Below, piece after piece: positions 1-8,645 of a DNA stretch of 64,000 nt. The stretch's first letter is position 1; the number at the start of each line of letters is the position of its first letter. A program made the translations under genes and the position numbers. The stretch comes from Cyclobacteriaceae bacterium. GTDB lineage: Bacteria; Bacteroidota; Bacteroidia; Cytophagales; Cyclobacteriaceae. Location of the stretch: positions 77,066 to 141,065 of the forward strand of contig JAKLJG010000005.1 of assembly GCA_023151255.1 (NCBI GenBank), given 5' to 3'. A model generated the notes under the pieces. That model worked only from the letters and a program-made list of their open reading frames with translations, searched no databases and was not told the origin of the DNA.

Positions 1-2580
1 GCACGCTTCAAACGACTGAAAGGATTTAACGTGCTTCACCCCATGGGTTTTGATGCGTTTGGCCTTCCGGCCGAACAGTATGCCATCCAAACCGGCCAGC
101 ATCCTGCAGTAACAACGGCAAAGAACATTGAAACTTACAAACGCCAGTTACGCAACATCGGATTCTCATACGACTGGTCGCGCGAAGTGCAAACCTGCGA
201 TCCAAACTATTATAAATGGACGCAATGGATCTTTATGCAACTCTTCAACGCCTGGTATAATAATGCTTCAGACAAAACAGAACCCATCAGTACGTTAATA
301 AGCGAATTGGAAAAAAACGGAAATTCCTGCGTTAACGGTGCCTGCGATGAAGACACACCTAAAATTACGGCAGCACAGTGGCAAGCCTTCAATGAAAAAG
401 AACGCGAAACTTTTCTGCAACACTACCGGATTGCTTACCAGCGCAACGCCATGGTAAACTGGTGCCCTGCGCTTGGCACCGTGCTTTCAAATGACGAAGT
501 GAAAGATGGTGTAAGCGAACGAGGCGGTTACCCCGTTGAGCGGATAAATATGCTGCAATGGAGTATGCGCATATCGGCCTATGCCGAACGACTGCTGGCC
601 GGATTGGACACCATCGACTGGCCCGAGCCGCTTAAGGAAATGCAGCGCAACTGGATTGGAAAGAGCAAGGGCGCACAACTCAGCTTTAAGGTTCAAAATT
701 CCGGGTTGAATATTGAAGTCTTTACTACCCGAATTGACACTATTTTTGGCGCCACCTTCTTAGTGCTGGCACCTGAGCATGAACTGGTGCAATCCATTAC
801 AACAACCGAACACCGCAATGAAGTAACCCGGTATGTTGAGGTTGCCAAAAACCGTAGTGAGCGCGAACGCATGAGCGAGGTGAAACAGGTTAGCGGTGTG
901 TTTACCGGTGCCTATGCCATCAACCCGTTTAACAACGAGCGCATTCCCATCTGGATTTCGGATTACGTACTGGCCGGTTACGGGACTGGCGCAGTTATGG
1001 CCGTACCCGGCCATGATGAACGCGACCACCGCTTTGCAAAGCACTTTGGCTTGCCGATTAAACAAGTAGTTGAAGGACCCGATGTGCAGGAGAAAGCCTT
1101 CGACAGTTGGGATGCCCGAATCATCAACTCGGACTTCATGAATGGCCTGACGGTGCAGGAAGCCATTGAAGCCGGGATAAAATTTATTGAAGAACACCGA
1201 ATCGGCAAAGGAAAGATAAACTACCGCATGCGCGATGCCATTTTCGGACGGCAGCGCTACTGGGGCGAGCCTTTTCCGGTTTATTTTGAAGATGGCATCC
1301 CAAAGCTCGTGGATGAAAAAGACCTGCCCGTAACCCTGCCTGAAATTGACGAGTACAAACCTACCGCCACCGGTGAGCCTCCGCTGGCCCGTGCCAAAAA
1401 CTGGAAATACAAGGGCCGCAGCTTTGAGCTCACCACCATGCCCGGTTGGGCCGGCTCAAGCTGGTACTGGTACCGTTACATGGATCCAACTAATCACAAG
1501 GAGTTCTGTGCCAAAGAACATGAACAATACTGGCAGGATGTTGACTTATACATTGGCGGTTCAGAACACGCCACCGGTCACTTGCTGTACTCGCGCTTCT
1601 GGTGCAAAGCGCTTAAAGATTTAGGTTTTGTACGTGCCGAAGAGCCTTTTAAGAAACTGATTAACCAGGGACACATCCAGGGTATGTCGAAATTTGTTTA
1701 TCGGATTACCGGCACAAACAAGTTTGTTTCAAAAAATCTGAAGGATAATTACGAAACCACGGCCCTGCATGTGGACATTTCGTTGGTGGATGGTGATACG
1801 CTCGACCTGGAAGGCTTTAAACAATGGCGTACCGATTTTTCAAAAGCAGAATTTATACTTGAGGATGGGAAGTACATTTGCGGAACCGAGGTAGAGAAAA
1901 TGTCGAAGTCAAAGCATAATGTAGTAAACCCTGATCAGATTATTGACACCTACGGGGCCGATACGCTGCGCATGTACGAGATGTTTCTGGGGCCGCTGGA
2001 GCAATCCAAACCCTGGAATACCCACGGTATTGACGGGGTATTTAAATTTTTACGCAGGTTCTGGAACCTGTTTCATAATGCCAGTGGTACGTTTAATATA
2101 AGCAATGATGAGCCTACCCGCGAGGAACTGAAAGTACTGCACAAAACCATAAAAAAGGTTGAGAGGGACATTGAAAGCTTTTCATTCAATACCTCAGTAA
2201 GTGAATTTATGATATGCGCTAATGAGCTGTCTGCACTGAAATGCAACAAACGGAAAATACTGGAACCCCTGGTTATTGCGCTGTCGCCCTTTGCCCCACA
2301 TATAGCCGAAGAACTCTGGGAAAAACTGGGCCATACCAAAACGGTTTTTGATGCCACCTTTCCCGCGTATGATGAACAATACCTTGCCGAATCATCATTC
2401 AACTACCCGATATCCATTAACGGAAAAGTACGTGCGCAAATGAATTTTGCACTAGACATGCCCCGCGAAGACATTGAGAAAACCGTGCTGGCCTCTGAAA
2501 TCGTTAAAAAATGGACGGAGGGAAAGCAACCGAAAAAAGTAATTGTGGTGCCCGGCAAAATTGTGAATGTGGTAATTTGA
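1..2580 (+). CDS. leuS: Leucine--tRNA ligase, 5' end cut by window
   Basis: Class I aminoacyl-tRNA synthetase that charges tRNA-Leu in the cytoplasm. The reading frame is open from base 1 and reads [16 protein letters not shown], the conserved stretch just after the HIGH region, so the true start and the HIGH motif lie upstream of the window. The GTG at 31 is an internal valine codon, not a start. A CP1 editing domain is visible ([15 protein letters not shown] near 980-1025, with the Asp-rich editing loop). The KMSKS signature is at 1897-1911, preceded by an insert of roughly 80 residues between GHIQGMSK and the KMSKS loop, which I believe is usual for Bacteroidota LeuRS. The anticodon-binding domain and a C-terminal domain ending in [14 protein letters not shown] follow. 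859 residues are visible, close to full length. Confidence 0.97.
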   Translation, partial: ARFKRLKGFNVLHPMGFDAFGLPAEQYAIQTGQHPAVTTAKNIETYKRQLRNIGFSYDWSREVQTCDPNYYKWTQWIFMQLFNAWYNNASDKTEPISTLISELEKNGNSCVNGACDEDTPKITAAQWQAFNEKERETFLQHYRIAYQRNAMVNWCPALGTVLSNDEVKDGVSERGGYPVERINMLQWSMRISAYAERLLAGLDTIDWPEPLKEMQRNWIGKSKGAQLSFKVQNSGLNIEVFTTRIDTIFGATFLVLAPEHELVQSITTTEHRNEVTRYVEVAKNRSERERMSEVKQVSGVFTGAYAINPFNNERIPIWISDYVLAGYGTGAVMAVPGHDERDHRFAKHFGLPIKQVVEGPDVQEKAFDSWDARIINSDFMNGLTVQEAIEAGIKFIEEHRIGKGKINYRMRDAIFGRQRYWGEPFPVYFEDGIPKLVDEKDLPVTLPEIDEYKPTATGEPPLARAKNWKYKGRSFELTTMPGWAGSSWYWYRYMDPTNHKEFCAKEHEQYWQDVDLYIGGSEHATGHLLYSRFWCKALKDLGFVRAEEPFKKLINQGHIQGMSKFVYRITGTNKFVSKNLKDNYETTALHVDISLVDGDTLDLEGFKQWRTDFSKAEFILEDGKYICGTEVEKMSKSKHNVVNPDQIIDTYGADTLRMYEMFLGPLEQSKPWNTHGIDGVFKFLRRFWNLFHNASGTFNISNDEPTREELKVLHKTIKKVERDIESFSFNTSVSEFMICANELSALKCNKRKILEPLVIALSPFAPHIAEELWEKLGHTKTVFDATFPAYDEQYLAESSFNYPISINGKVRAQMNFALDMPREDIEKTVLASEIVKKWTEGKQPKKVIVVPGKIVNVVI

Positions 2581-2670
2581 TCTATGAAATAAATCAGCCC
2601 GCCTGCTGATTCCCGTCAGGTCATTCGTAACCGGTTATCCCGACTTTCAAATGAATAAAATCTGAACGTT

Positions 2671-3093
2671 ATGATCTCGGTTACAGGACAATCCGGAAAA
2701 TACATTCTTCAACCCAGCCTGGTGGGCATGCACCACGAAACAACGGAGTGGATCTCGGCTTGTGAGCTTTGGAAGCGCGAACTGGCCTTCTTCCAAAAAC
2801 TGCTCGACCAGCACGCGCCAAAAACAACTGAAGTTGAGTTTAAAAAACAAATTGATCATTACCAGCACCTGATCACCTACTACCAGGGAGAATTGGTGGA
2901 TCATCTTCGAAAGAAACTAAAAGATCACGAAAAGAAACTGGCTGCAATGCTGAAAGAACTCAACGAATCCGATACGGAGTACTTTAAAGAACATGCCGGC
3001 ATTATGGATGAAGTAGCTGGTTTTGCACGGGTTTTTGCAGAATTCAAACACGGCTTTTTTGCCTTTATTGAGAGGGGCTTTAGTGCGTACTAG
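2671..3093 (+). CDS. Hypothetical helical protein
   Basis: A 140-residue soluble protein with no family I recognise. It has no signal peptide or membrane segment. The middle (roughly residues 50-110) is rich in Lys, Glu, Leu and His with heptad-like spacing, so a long helix or coiled coil is likely. The N-terminus (MISVTGQSGKYILQPSL) is more beta-like. It lies 90 bp after leuS and 68 bp before fabH on the same strand and could share their transcript. Codon use looks like that of its neighbours. The function cannot be inferred. Confidence 0.7.
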   Translation: MISVTGQSGKYILQPSLVGMHHETTEWISACELWKRELAFFQKLLDQHAPKTTEVEFKKQIDHYQHLITYYQGELVDHLRKKLKDHEKKLAAMLKELNESDTEYFKEHAGIMDEVAGFARVFAEFKHGFFAFIERGFSAY

Positions 3094-3161
3094 TTTCCAC
3101 CTAACAATCATTAGGGAATCCGTAACAATTCCTTAATTTAGGCCGCTTTTACGTTAACGAT

Positions 3162-4160
3162 ATGTACGCATCAAAAATTGTCGGCCTTGGCCACCACCTT
3201 CCTGAACAAGTTATCACCAATCACTACTTATCTTCCCTGATGGATACCAGTGATGAATGGATCATCGAACGAACCGGGATAAAAGAACGCAGGTGGATTG
3301 ACCCGGCAAAGGACACAGTTGGCAATATGGCGGCCAAAGCGGCACGCATGGCTTTGCAACGGGCAGGCCTGTCCGAAAAAGATGTTGACTTTATCGTATT
3401 CGCTACCATCACCTCCGATTACTACTTTCCGGGTTCCGGTGTTATCATGCAGCGCGAACTAGGCCTTGAAGGCATCGGTGCAATGGATATAAAAAACGCC
3501 TGCTCAGGTTTTATTTATGCGCTTTCAACAGCCGATCAGTTTATCAAAACCGGCATGTACAAAACCGTGCTGGTGGTGGGCGCAGAAATCCAGTCGACCG
3601 CACTGGATGTTACCACCCGCGGGCGTAACACAGCCGTGATTTTTGGCGATGGAGCCGGGGCCGCTGTGTTGCAACGGACCGATAAACCGGGTGTGCTCTC
3701 CACCCACCTCCATGCCGATGGACGCTTTGCGGAAGAACTGTACGTGCGCGACCCGGGCAGTAGCCGGCCACGGGAAGAGCGCCAGCCCGAACAAATACTG
3801 GATACCACCGGGTTTAAGGTGGTGATGAATGGAAACCAGGTTTTTAAACATGCCGTAGTGCGTTTTATGGAAGCCATCCAGGAGGCGCTGGCGGCCAACA
3901 ACATGAAAAAGGAGGATATTAACTTGCTGATACCACACCAGGCCAACCTGCGGATTAGCCAGTACATACAAGAAAAATTAGGCTTGCGCGATGACCAGGT
4001 TTATAACAATATTCAACGGTACGGAAACACCACGGCAGCGTCCATTCCGATTGCCATGAGCGAAGCCTGGGCAGAAGGAAAGATCAAAGAAAATGACGTA
4101 ATTTGTTTAGCCGCGTTCGGCAGTGGCTTTACATGGGCCTCTGCGCTAATCCGGTGGTAA
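3162..4160 (+). CDS. fabH: 3-oxoacyl-ACP synthase III (KAS III)
   Basis: Starts fatty acid synthesis by condensing an acyl-CoA, usually acetyl-CoA or a branched primer, with malonyl-ACP in the cytosol. The length of 332 residues is normal for FabH. The catalytic triad is complete: Cys114 in NACSGF, His259 in IPHQANLR and Asn289 in GNTTAAS. The N-terminus MYASKIVGLGHHLPEQ and the DTSDEWIIERTGI motif are typical. The ATG at 3162 is the only sensible start. Paralogues of this fold also serve in polyketide or alkylresorcinol-type pathways, but the motifs fit FabH best. It sits alone between two unknown genes and not in a fab cluster. Confidence 0.93.
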   Translation: MYASKIVGLGHHLPEQVITNHYLSSLMDTSDEWIIERTGIKERRWIDPAKDTVGNMAAKAARMALQRAGLSEKDVDFIVFATITSDYYFPGSGVIMQRELGLEGIGAMDIKNACSGFIYALSTADQFIKTGMYKTVLVVGAEIQSTALDVTTRGRNTAVIFGDGAGAAVLQRTDKPGVLSTHLHADGRFAEELYVRDPGSSRPREERQPEQILDTTGFKVVMNGNQVFKHAVVRFMEAIQEALAANNMKKEDINLLIPHQANLRISQYIQEKLGLRDDQVYNNIQRYGNTTAASIPIAMSEAWAEGKIKENDVICLAAFGSGFTWASALIRW

Positions 4161-4211
4161 TGATGCATTCGGGGTTAGAAGAACCTGAATGCAGAACCAG
4201 ATTCCAACCCC

Positions 4212-4436
4212 ATGAAAACATCAACCTACAACCCCAGTCCGCTGGAAGTGGATTTTGCAAACGCTCTTTACATCCTGCAGAAGGAAATTGAAAAGCACCT
4301 GCAGGATAATGAAGTGGTGAACGTTGAAAGCAACATCCGGAAAGACAACCCAATGGTTCGGTTTAGCCTGTTGGATAAAGATGGCGACCCGCATGAAGTG
4401 GTAATCCGGATCATTCAGATACCGGATAAATTTTAA
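4212..4436 (+). CDS. Small conserved-looking hypothetical protein
   Basis: A 74-residue protein of unknown function. A predicted N-terminal helix (SPLEVDFANALYILQKEIEKH) precedes a short beta-rich half ending in VVIRIIQIPDKF. It has no signal peptide or Cys motif. It lies 51 bp after fabH on the same strand. A second overlapping frame at 4103-4291 was judged a shadow because it starts inside fabH. Reality is supported by coding-like codon use and by the amphipathic pattern, but I recognise no family. Confidence 0.6.
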   Translation: MKTSTYNPSPLEVDFANALYILQKEIEKHLQDNEVVNVESNIRKDNPMVRFSLLDKDGDPHEVVIRIIQIPDKF

Positions 4437-4545
4437 CTCGTTGTATTAATACTACATCAATCCGCTATAATTGAAAATAGGCCGATAATATAATCAATGA
4501 CACCTTTTTAGCCACTTTTACGTTTCTTTAGCATAGCCAATTTAT

Positions 4546-6195
4546 ATGCCATCTAAACCCAGATATATCGTTATTATCATTCTGCTGGCCGGCCTCATTT
4601 TTTCGTTTACTCCTCCGGCCGAACGCTACTTCGAAATCACCAAAAACCTCGACATTTTCGCTACCCTCTTTAAAGAGGTAAACAAAAGCTACGTAGATGA
4701 GGTGAATCCGAATACACTCATTAAAACAGGCATTGATGCAATGCTTGAATCGCTTGACCCCTACACCAACTACATCCCCGAAGATATGATTGAAGATTTT
4801 CGCACGGTTAACACCGGGCAGTATGGTGGTATCGGGGCCATCACACGCGAAATTGGCAACCGCACGGTAGTAACCATGGTGATGGGCGGTTACCCGGCCG
4901 AAAAAGGCGGACTGAAAATCGGTGATGAAGTTTTAAAAATTGATAACGTTGATCTCACAAAAATCTCGCGCGAAGCAGCCGGCCACCTGATGAAAGGCGA
5001 AGTAGGCAAGCCGGTGCGGCTCACTGTAAAACGCTACGGTGTTGACCAACCGTTTGTGCTTGATTTTAAACGCGAACGAATAAAGATAAACAACGTACCG
5101 TATTTCGGTATGGTTAATGAAACTACCGGCTACATTAAACTAACAGAATTTACTCCGGAGGCTGGTAAAAATGTAAAGAACGCGTTGTTAAAGCTGAAAG
5201 AGCAAAATGCCCGCTCCATTATTCTTGATATGCGCGGTAACCCCGGAGGATTACTGATGGAAGCTGTTAATGTGTGCAATGTGTTTATACCCCGTGCAAA
5301 AAAAGTAGTTATTACCAAAGGAAAAATACCCGAACAAAATACCAGCTACGAAACCCTTGATAACCCGGTTGACACAGAAATTCCGGTTGCGGTTTTGATC
5401 GATCGCGGCAGTGCCTCGGCCGCTGAAATTGTTGCCGGTACACTGCAGGATTATGATCGGGGCATCGTTCTTGGCGAACGTTCTTTCGGTAAGGGCTTGG
5501 TACAGGTAACCCGGCCACTCTCCTACAATTCGCAACTTAAGGTTACTACTGCTAAATATTATACCCCCTCCGGTCGCTGCATCCAGGTACTTGACTACAC
5601 CCACAGGCGCGAAGATGGCAGTGTGGCATCGGTACCCGATTCCATAAAGCAGGCTTTTAAAACCACCAACGGCCGCACCGTGTATGACGGTGGAGGTATT
5701 GAACCGGACATTTTAGTTGAGCAAACCGAACTTCACCCGATAGTGCAGACTCTTTATGAACACGGCTTTATTTTCGATTACGCTACCCGTTACGCCAACA
5801 CTCACAAGGCACCTGAAAATCCGAGGAGTTTTAATTTTTCAGAAGCGGATTATCAGCAATTTGTTGCCTGGATGAAAGATCAGAAATACGACTATACCTC
5901 AGCGCTAGAAGAAAAAGTTATTAGTTTGCAAGATCTCGCCAAACGGGAACGTTACTTTGCCGATCTTAAACCTCAGTTGGATCACCTGAAAAGTGTAATA
6001 ACCGACAACCGTAAAAAAGAACTCTTTCTCTACAAAGACCAGATCAAGATGCTGCTCGAAGCTGACATCATGCTGCGGTATTTTAACGAACGGGGTACAA
6101 TCGAATCGGGCTTTAAGTACGATACCGACCTGAAGAGAGCAATTGAAGTACTGGCAAACACCCCGCAATACAAAAAAACGCTCAACTTGCCATAA
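4546..6195 (+). CDS. C-terminal processing protease, S41 family
   Basis: Exported serine protease of the CtpA/Prc family that cleaves near the C-terminus of envelope proteins. The N-terminal hydrophobic segment (residues 8-22) is a signal anchor or signal peptide. A PDZ domain covers about residues 85-170 and includes the substrate-clamp region GGYPAEKGGLKIGDEV. The catalytic dyad is Ser291 in GSASAAE and Lys316 in SFGKGLVQ; the 25-residue spacing is that of known S41 proteases. A helical C-terminal extension of about 130 residues follows the core, as in larger Bacteroidota members. The 549 residues fit that group. The downstream hydrolase gene begins only 2 bp after the stop, so the two are probably co-transcribed. 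Confidence 0.93.
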   Translation: MPSKPRYIVIIILLAGLIFSFTPPAERYFEITKNLDIFATLFKEVNKSYVDEVNPNTLIKTGIDAMLESLDPYTNYIPEDMIEDFRTVNTGQYGGIGAITREIGNRTVVTMVMGGYPAEKGGLKIGDEVLKIDNVDLTKISREAAGHLMKGEVGKPVRLTVKRYGVDQPFVLDFKRERIKINNVPYFGMVNETTGYIKLTEFTPEAGKNVKNALLKLKEQNARSIILDMRGNPGGLLMEAVNVCNVFIPRAKKVVITKGKIPEQNTSYETLDNPVDTEIPVAVLIDRGSASAAEIVAGTLQDYDRGIVLGERSFGKGLVQVTRPLSYNSQLKVTTAKYYTPSGRCIQVLDYTHRREDGSVASVPDSIKQAFKTTNGRTVYDGGGIEPDILVEQTELHPIVQTLYEHGFIFDYATRYANTHKAPENPRSFNFSEADYQQFVAWMKDQKYDYTSALEEKVISLQDLAKRERYFADLKPQLDHLKSVITDNRKKELFLYKDQIKMLLEADIMLRYFNERGTIESGFKYDTDLKRAIEVLANTPQYKKTLNLP

Positions 6196-6197
6196 CC

Positions 6198-7079
6198 ATG
6201 GTAAAGTATCAGGTAAAAACAGGTATCCTGGTTACGCTGTTCGTTTGTATCCTGTTACTTGTTACCAGCCATGCCTGCATGACCTTCCGGATGAGTTCAA
6301 AAGAAATAGATTCCTATTTCAGTAAGAATAATATTAATGGCAGTCAGCATAGCACCAACCAGCGCATTCACTACATCAAAGCGGGTGATCCAAATGGCCC
6401 ATTGGTACTCTTTGTACACGGCTCTCCAGGGTCGTTAAGCGCATTCATCCACTTCCTCAACGACACCCTGCTAAACCAAAAACTATTACTTATTTCAACT
6501 GATAGGCCCGGCTTTGGATACTCCGATTTTGGTATGGCTCAACCTTCACTAAGCAAACAGGCAGCCGCTCTCGCACCCATTTTGAAAGATCATAAAAATA
6601 ACCGGCCAATAATACTGGTTGGTCATTCGCTGGGCGGGCCGCTGGTGGGCAGAATAGCCATGGATTATCCAGACCTGGTAGATGGCCTTATACTGGTTGC
6701 ACCGTCTATCGACCCGGCACTAGAGCCCAACGAAACATGGTGGCGCGCACCTTTTGCCACCCCCTTTCTGAGTTGGGTATTACCCCGTTCGCTACGGGCT
6801 TCAAACGAAGAGATATACCAGTTAAAACCTCAACTTGAAGATATGCTTACGGAATGGGCAAAAATAACCTGTCCGGTAATTGTAATTCAGGGAGAAAAGG
6901 ATTCGCTGGTAGCCCCCGGCAATGCGGACTTTGCAAAAGCAAAACTTGTTAACGCACAGGTTGACATTATACGCAAGCCGGAAATGAACCACTTTGTTCC
7001 ATGGACCAACCCGGAACTAATTAGGGAGGCTATCCTGAAACTCGCTACAACCCAGCCCGCCTACCTGTCAGGCAATTAA
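6198..7079 (+). CDS. Alpha/beta hydrolase, predicted lipoprotein
   Basis: Serine hydrolase of the alpha/beta fold with an unknown ester or amide substrate. The catalytic triad can be assigned as Ser144 (GHSLGG), Asp235 (GEKDSLV) and His265 (MNHFVPW); the oxyanion-hole motif is FVHGSPGS. The N-terminus has a hydrophobic segment followed by TSHAC, with Cys27 as a plausible lipidation site, so the protein is probably anchored in the envelope. It directly follows the S41 protease gene with a 2-bp gap, which suggests a shared transcript. Its 3' end abuts the convergent M28 peptidase gene with no spacer. Confidence 0.88.
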   Translation: MVKYQVKTGILVTLFVCILLLVTSHACMTFRMSSKEIDSYFSKNNINGSQHSTNQRIHYIKAGDPNGPLVLFVHGSPGSLSAFIHFLNDTLLNQKLLLISTDRPGFGYSDFGMAQPSLSKQAAALAPILKDHKNNRPIILVGHSLGGPLVGRIAMDYPDLVDGLILVAPSIDPALEPNETWWRAPFATPFLSWVLPRSLRASNEEIYQLKPQLEDMLTEWAKITCPVIVIQGEKDSLVAPGNADFAKAKLVNAQVDIIRKPEMNHFVPWTNPELIREAILKLATTQPAYLSGN

Positions 7080-8564
7080 TCAGCGGCCATACAGTTTTTT
7101 TGCTTCCGCCTCAAACTTATCACCGGCCTTCCACACCGGTGCCTGCGGGTTATGGGCCAACAACACATTGGCGTAAACATAAGCACGGTAATATTTCATC
7201 AGGTAATCAAAATCAAGCGAACTTACCTCATCAGCCGGTTGGTGGTAATACTTGTTCAGTTCGGCATCAAAGGCCTTAATGCCGGGAGCAAACGTGATAG
7301 CCGGAACACCTTTAACAGCAAAGTTGTAGTTATCTGAGCGCTCAAAAAGATTCTGTTCAGGTACCGGATCAACGGCAGCCTTTATACCGAATGCAGCACA
7401 GGCCCTGGCCAGATCGGTCTCGGCTGTGGTTCGTTCCATACCAATTACCGTGGCAATGGTTACATCATTGTACCCTGCACCATCGCAGTTAAAATTGAAA
7501 ACGGTTTTGTTTAGTGGCACTACCGGATTGTCTGAATAGTACTTGCTGCCCAGCAGTCCCTTTTCTTCACCGGTTAACGCCATAAACAACACTGAGCGTT
7601 TGGGTCGGAATTGCGAAAGATATTTTGCTGTAACCAGCATGCCCACCACACCAATAGCATTATCGCGTGCACCGTTAAATATCGAGTCAGCCTGATTTCC
7701 CCGCTTGCTTACACCCACGTGATCGTAGTGTGCCGAAACCACCAGGTACTCCTCTTTCAATTTTGGATCAGTTCCTTCCAGTATTCCGATTACATTTTTT
7801 GAACCAACCACCACTTCGCGAACACCTTCTACCTTCAACGAGCCCGCCAACGAAGTCGATTCCTTCAGCTTTTTTATACCCGCGGCATCGCTGTCTTTTA
7901 GCCATAGATGTACCGCTCCGCCATCATTACTTTTTACCTTCATAGAAACATTTGAAGCGAAATAGTTTACAAGGGCCGGCCAAGGAATCTGAGGCACCGC
8001 AAAGATTTCAACAAGGCCGGCAGCACCGGCATTCCTGGCATCCCTGAATTTATCTCCGGCCGCATAGAATATTGCCGTTGGGTTCCCTTCCGAATCTTTT
8101 TTTCCGGCCAAGGTAACTACCAACTTGCCTTTTACATTGGCTTTGGCAAGTTCTTCCGGGCTGCCGTATCCTGCATAAACCACTTCGCCCGACCACTCAA
8201 AATTGCCTCCCTCAAACTGAATAAAATGTTCTTTGAATTGAAATGTATCATCACCGATAACCAGTTTTCCTGCTGTTGCAGGATGCACATTAACGAAATT
8301 TACCGGCTGAAAGTAGCTGTCCAATCCCGGTGCTTTTTTCAGGCCCAGCATTTTAAACTGGGCAGCCAGGTAGTTGGCAGCAATGTCAAGTTCGGGCGAG
8401 CCGGTATCGCGTCCACGCATTTCATCGGCTGCCAGAAAGGTGAGGTGTGCTTCCACTTCCTCTTTGGTTATCAATTTTGTGATTTGCTCAACCGGGTTTT
8501 TCTGGGCCGAGGCACTTACCCACACTGCGATCAGTAAGAGGTTAACGATACTTTGTCGTTTCAT
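7080..8564 (-). CDS. M28 family zinc aminopeptidase, secreted
   Basis: Exported metallopeptidase that removes N-terminal residues from peptides. The first 20 residues form a signal peptide ending near ASA-QK. A protease-associated (PA) domain-like insert lies between about residues 120 and 240. The di-zinc M28 core shows the ligand motifs SAHYDHVG, GARDNAIG, TGEEKGLLGS (Glu base next to a ligand Glu) and the C-terminal HQPADEVSS. The 494 residues are normal for the PA-domain subgroup. It is downstream of glutamine synthetase on the same strand, but a strong hairpin at 8592-8625 separates them, so it probably has its own promoter. Confidence 0.92.
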   Translation of the reverse strand: MKRQSIVNLLLIAVWVSASAQKNPVEQITKLITKEEVEAHLTFLAADEMRGRDTGSPELDIAANYLAAQFKMLGLKKAPGLDSYFQPVNFVNVHPATAGKLVIGDDTFQFKEHFIQFEGGNFEWSGEVVYAGYGSPEELAKANVKGKLVVTLAGKKDSEGNPTAIFYAAGDKFRDARNAGAAGLVEIFAVPQIPWPALVNYFASNVSMKVKSNDGGAVHLWLKDSDAAGIKKLKESTSLAGSLKVEGVREVVVGSKNVIGILEGTDPKLKEEYLVVSAHYDHVGVSKRGNQADSIFNGARDNAIGVVGMLVTAKYLSQFRPKRSVLFMALTGEEKGLLGSKYYSDNPVVPLNKTVFNFNCDGAGYNDVTIATVIGMERTTAETDLARACAAFGIKAAVDPVPEQNLFERSDNYNFAVKGVPAITFAPGIKAFDAELNKYYHQPADEVSSLDFDYLMKYYRAYVYANVLLAHNPQAPVWKAGDKFEAEAKKLYGR

Positions 8565-8591
8565 TTGCTACAGGATTAAGGTGGTACAAAC

Positions 8592-8625
8592 AAAAAGCGG
8601 AAAACCCAAAGGATTATCCGCTTTT
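8592..8625 (-). terminator. Rho-independent terminator after glutamine synthetase
   Basis: A 9-bp perfect stem (AAAAGCGGA at 8593-8601 pairing with TCCGCTTTT at 8617-8625). On the minus strand it is followed by TTTTTG. It lies just beyond the stop of the glutamine synthetase gene and ahead of the M28 peptidase start, in the position expected for the synthetase transcript's end. Confidence 0.7.
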
Positions 8626-8645
8626 CACAGGTTTAGGTTTATTAC

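Noticed and set aside
31-33. GTG at 31 as start of leuS
   Set aside because: The frame is open to base 1 and encodes conserved LeuRS residues upstream; it is an internal Val codon in a gene cut by the window.
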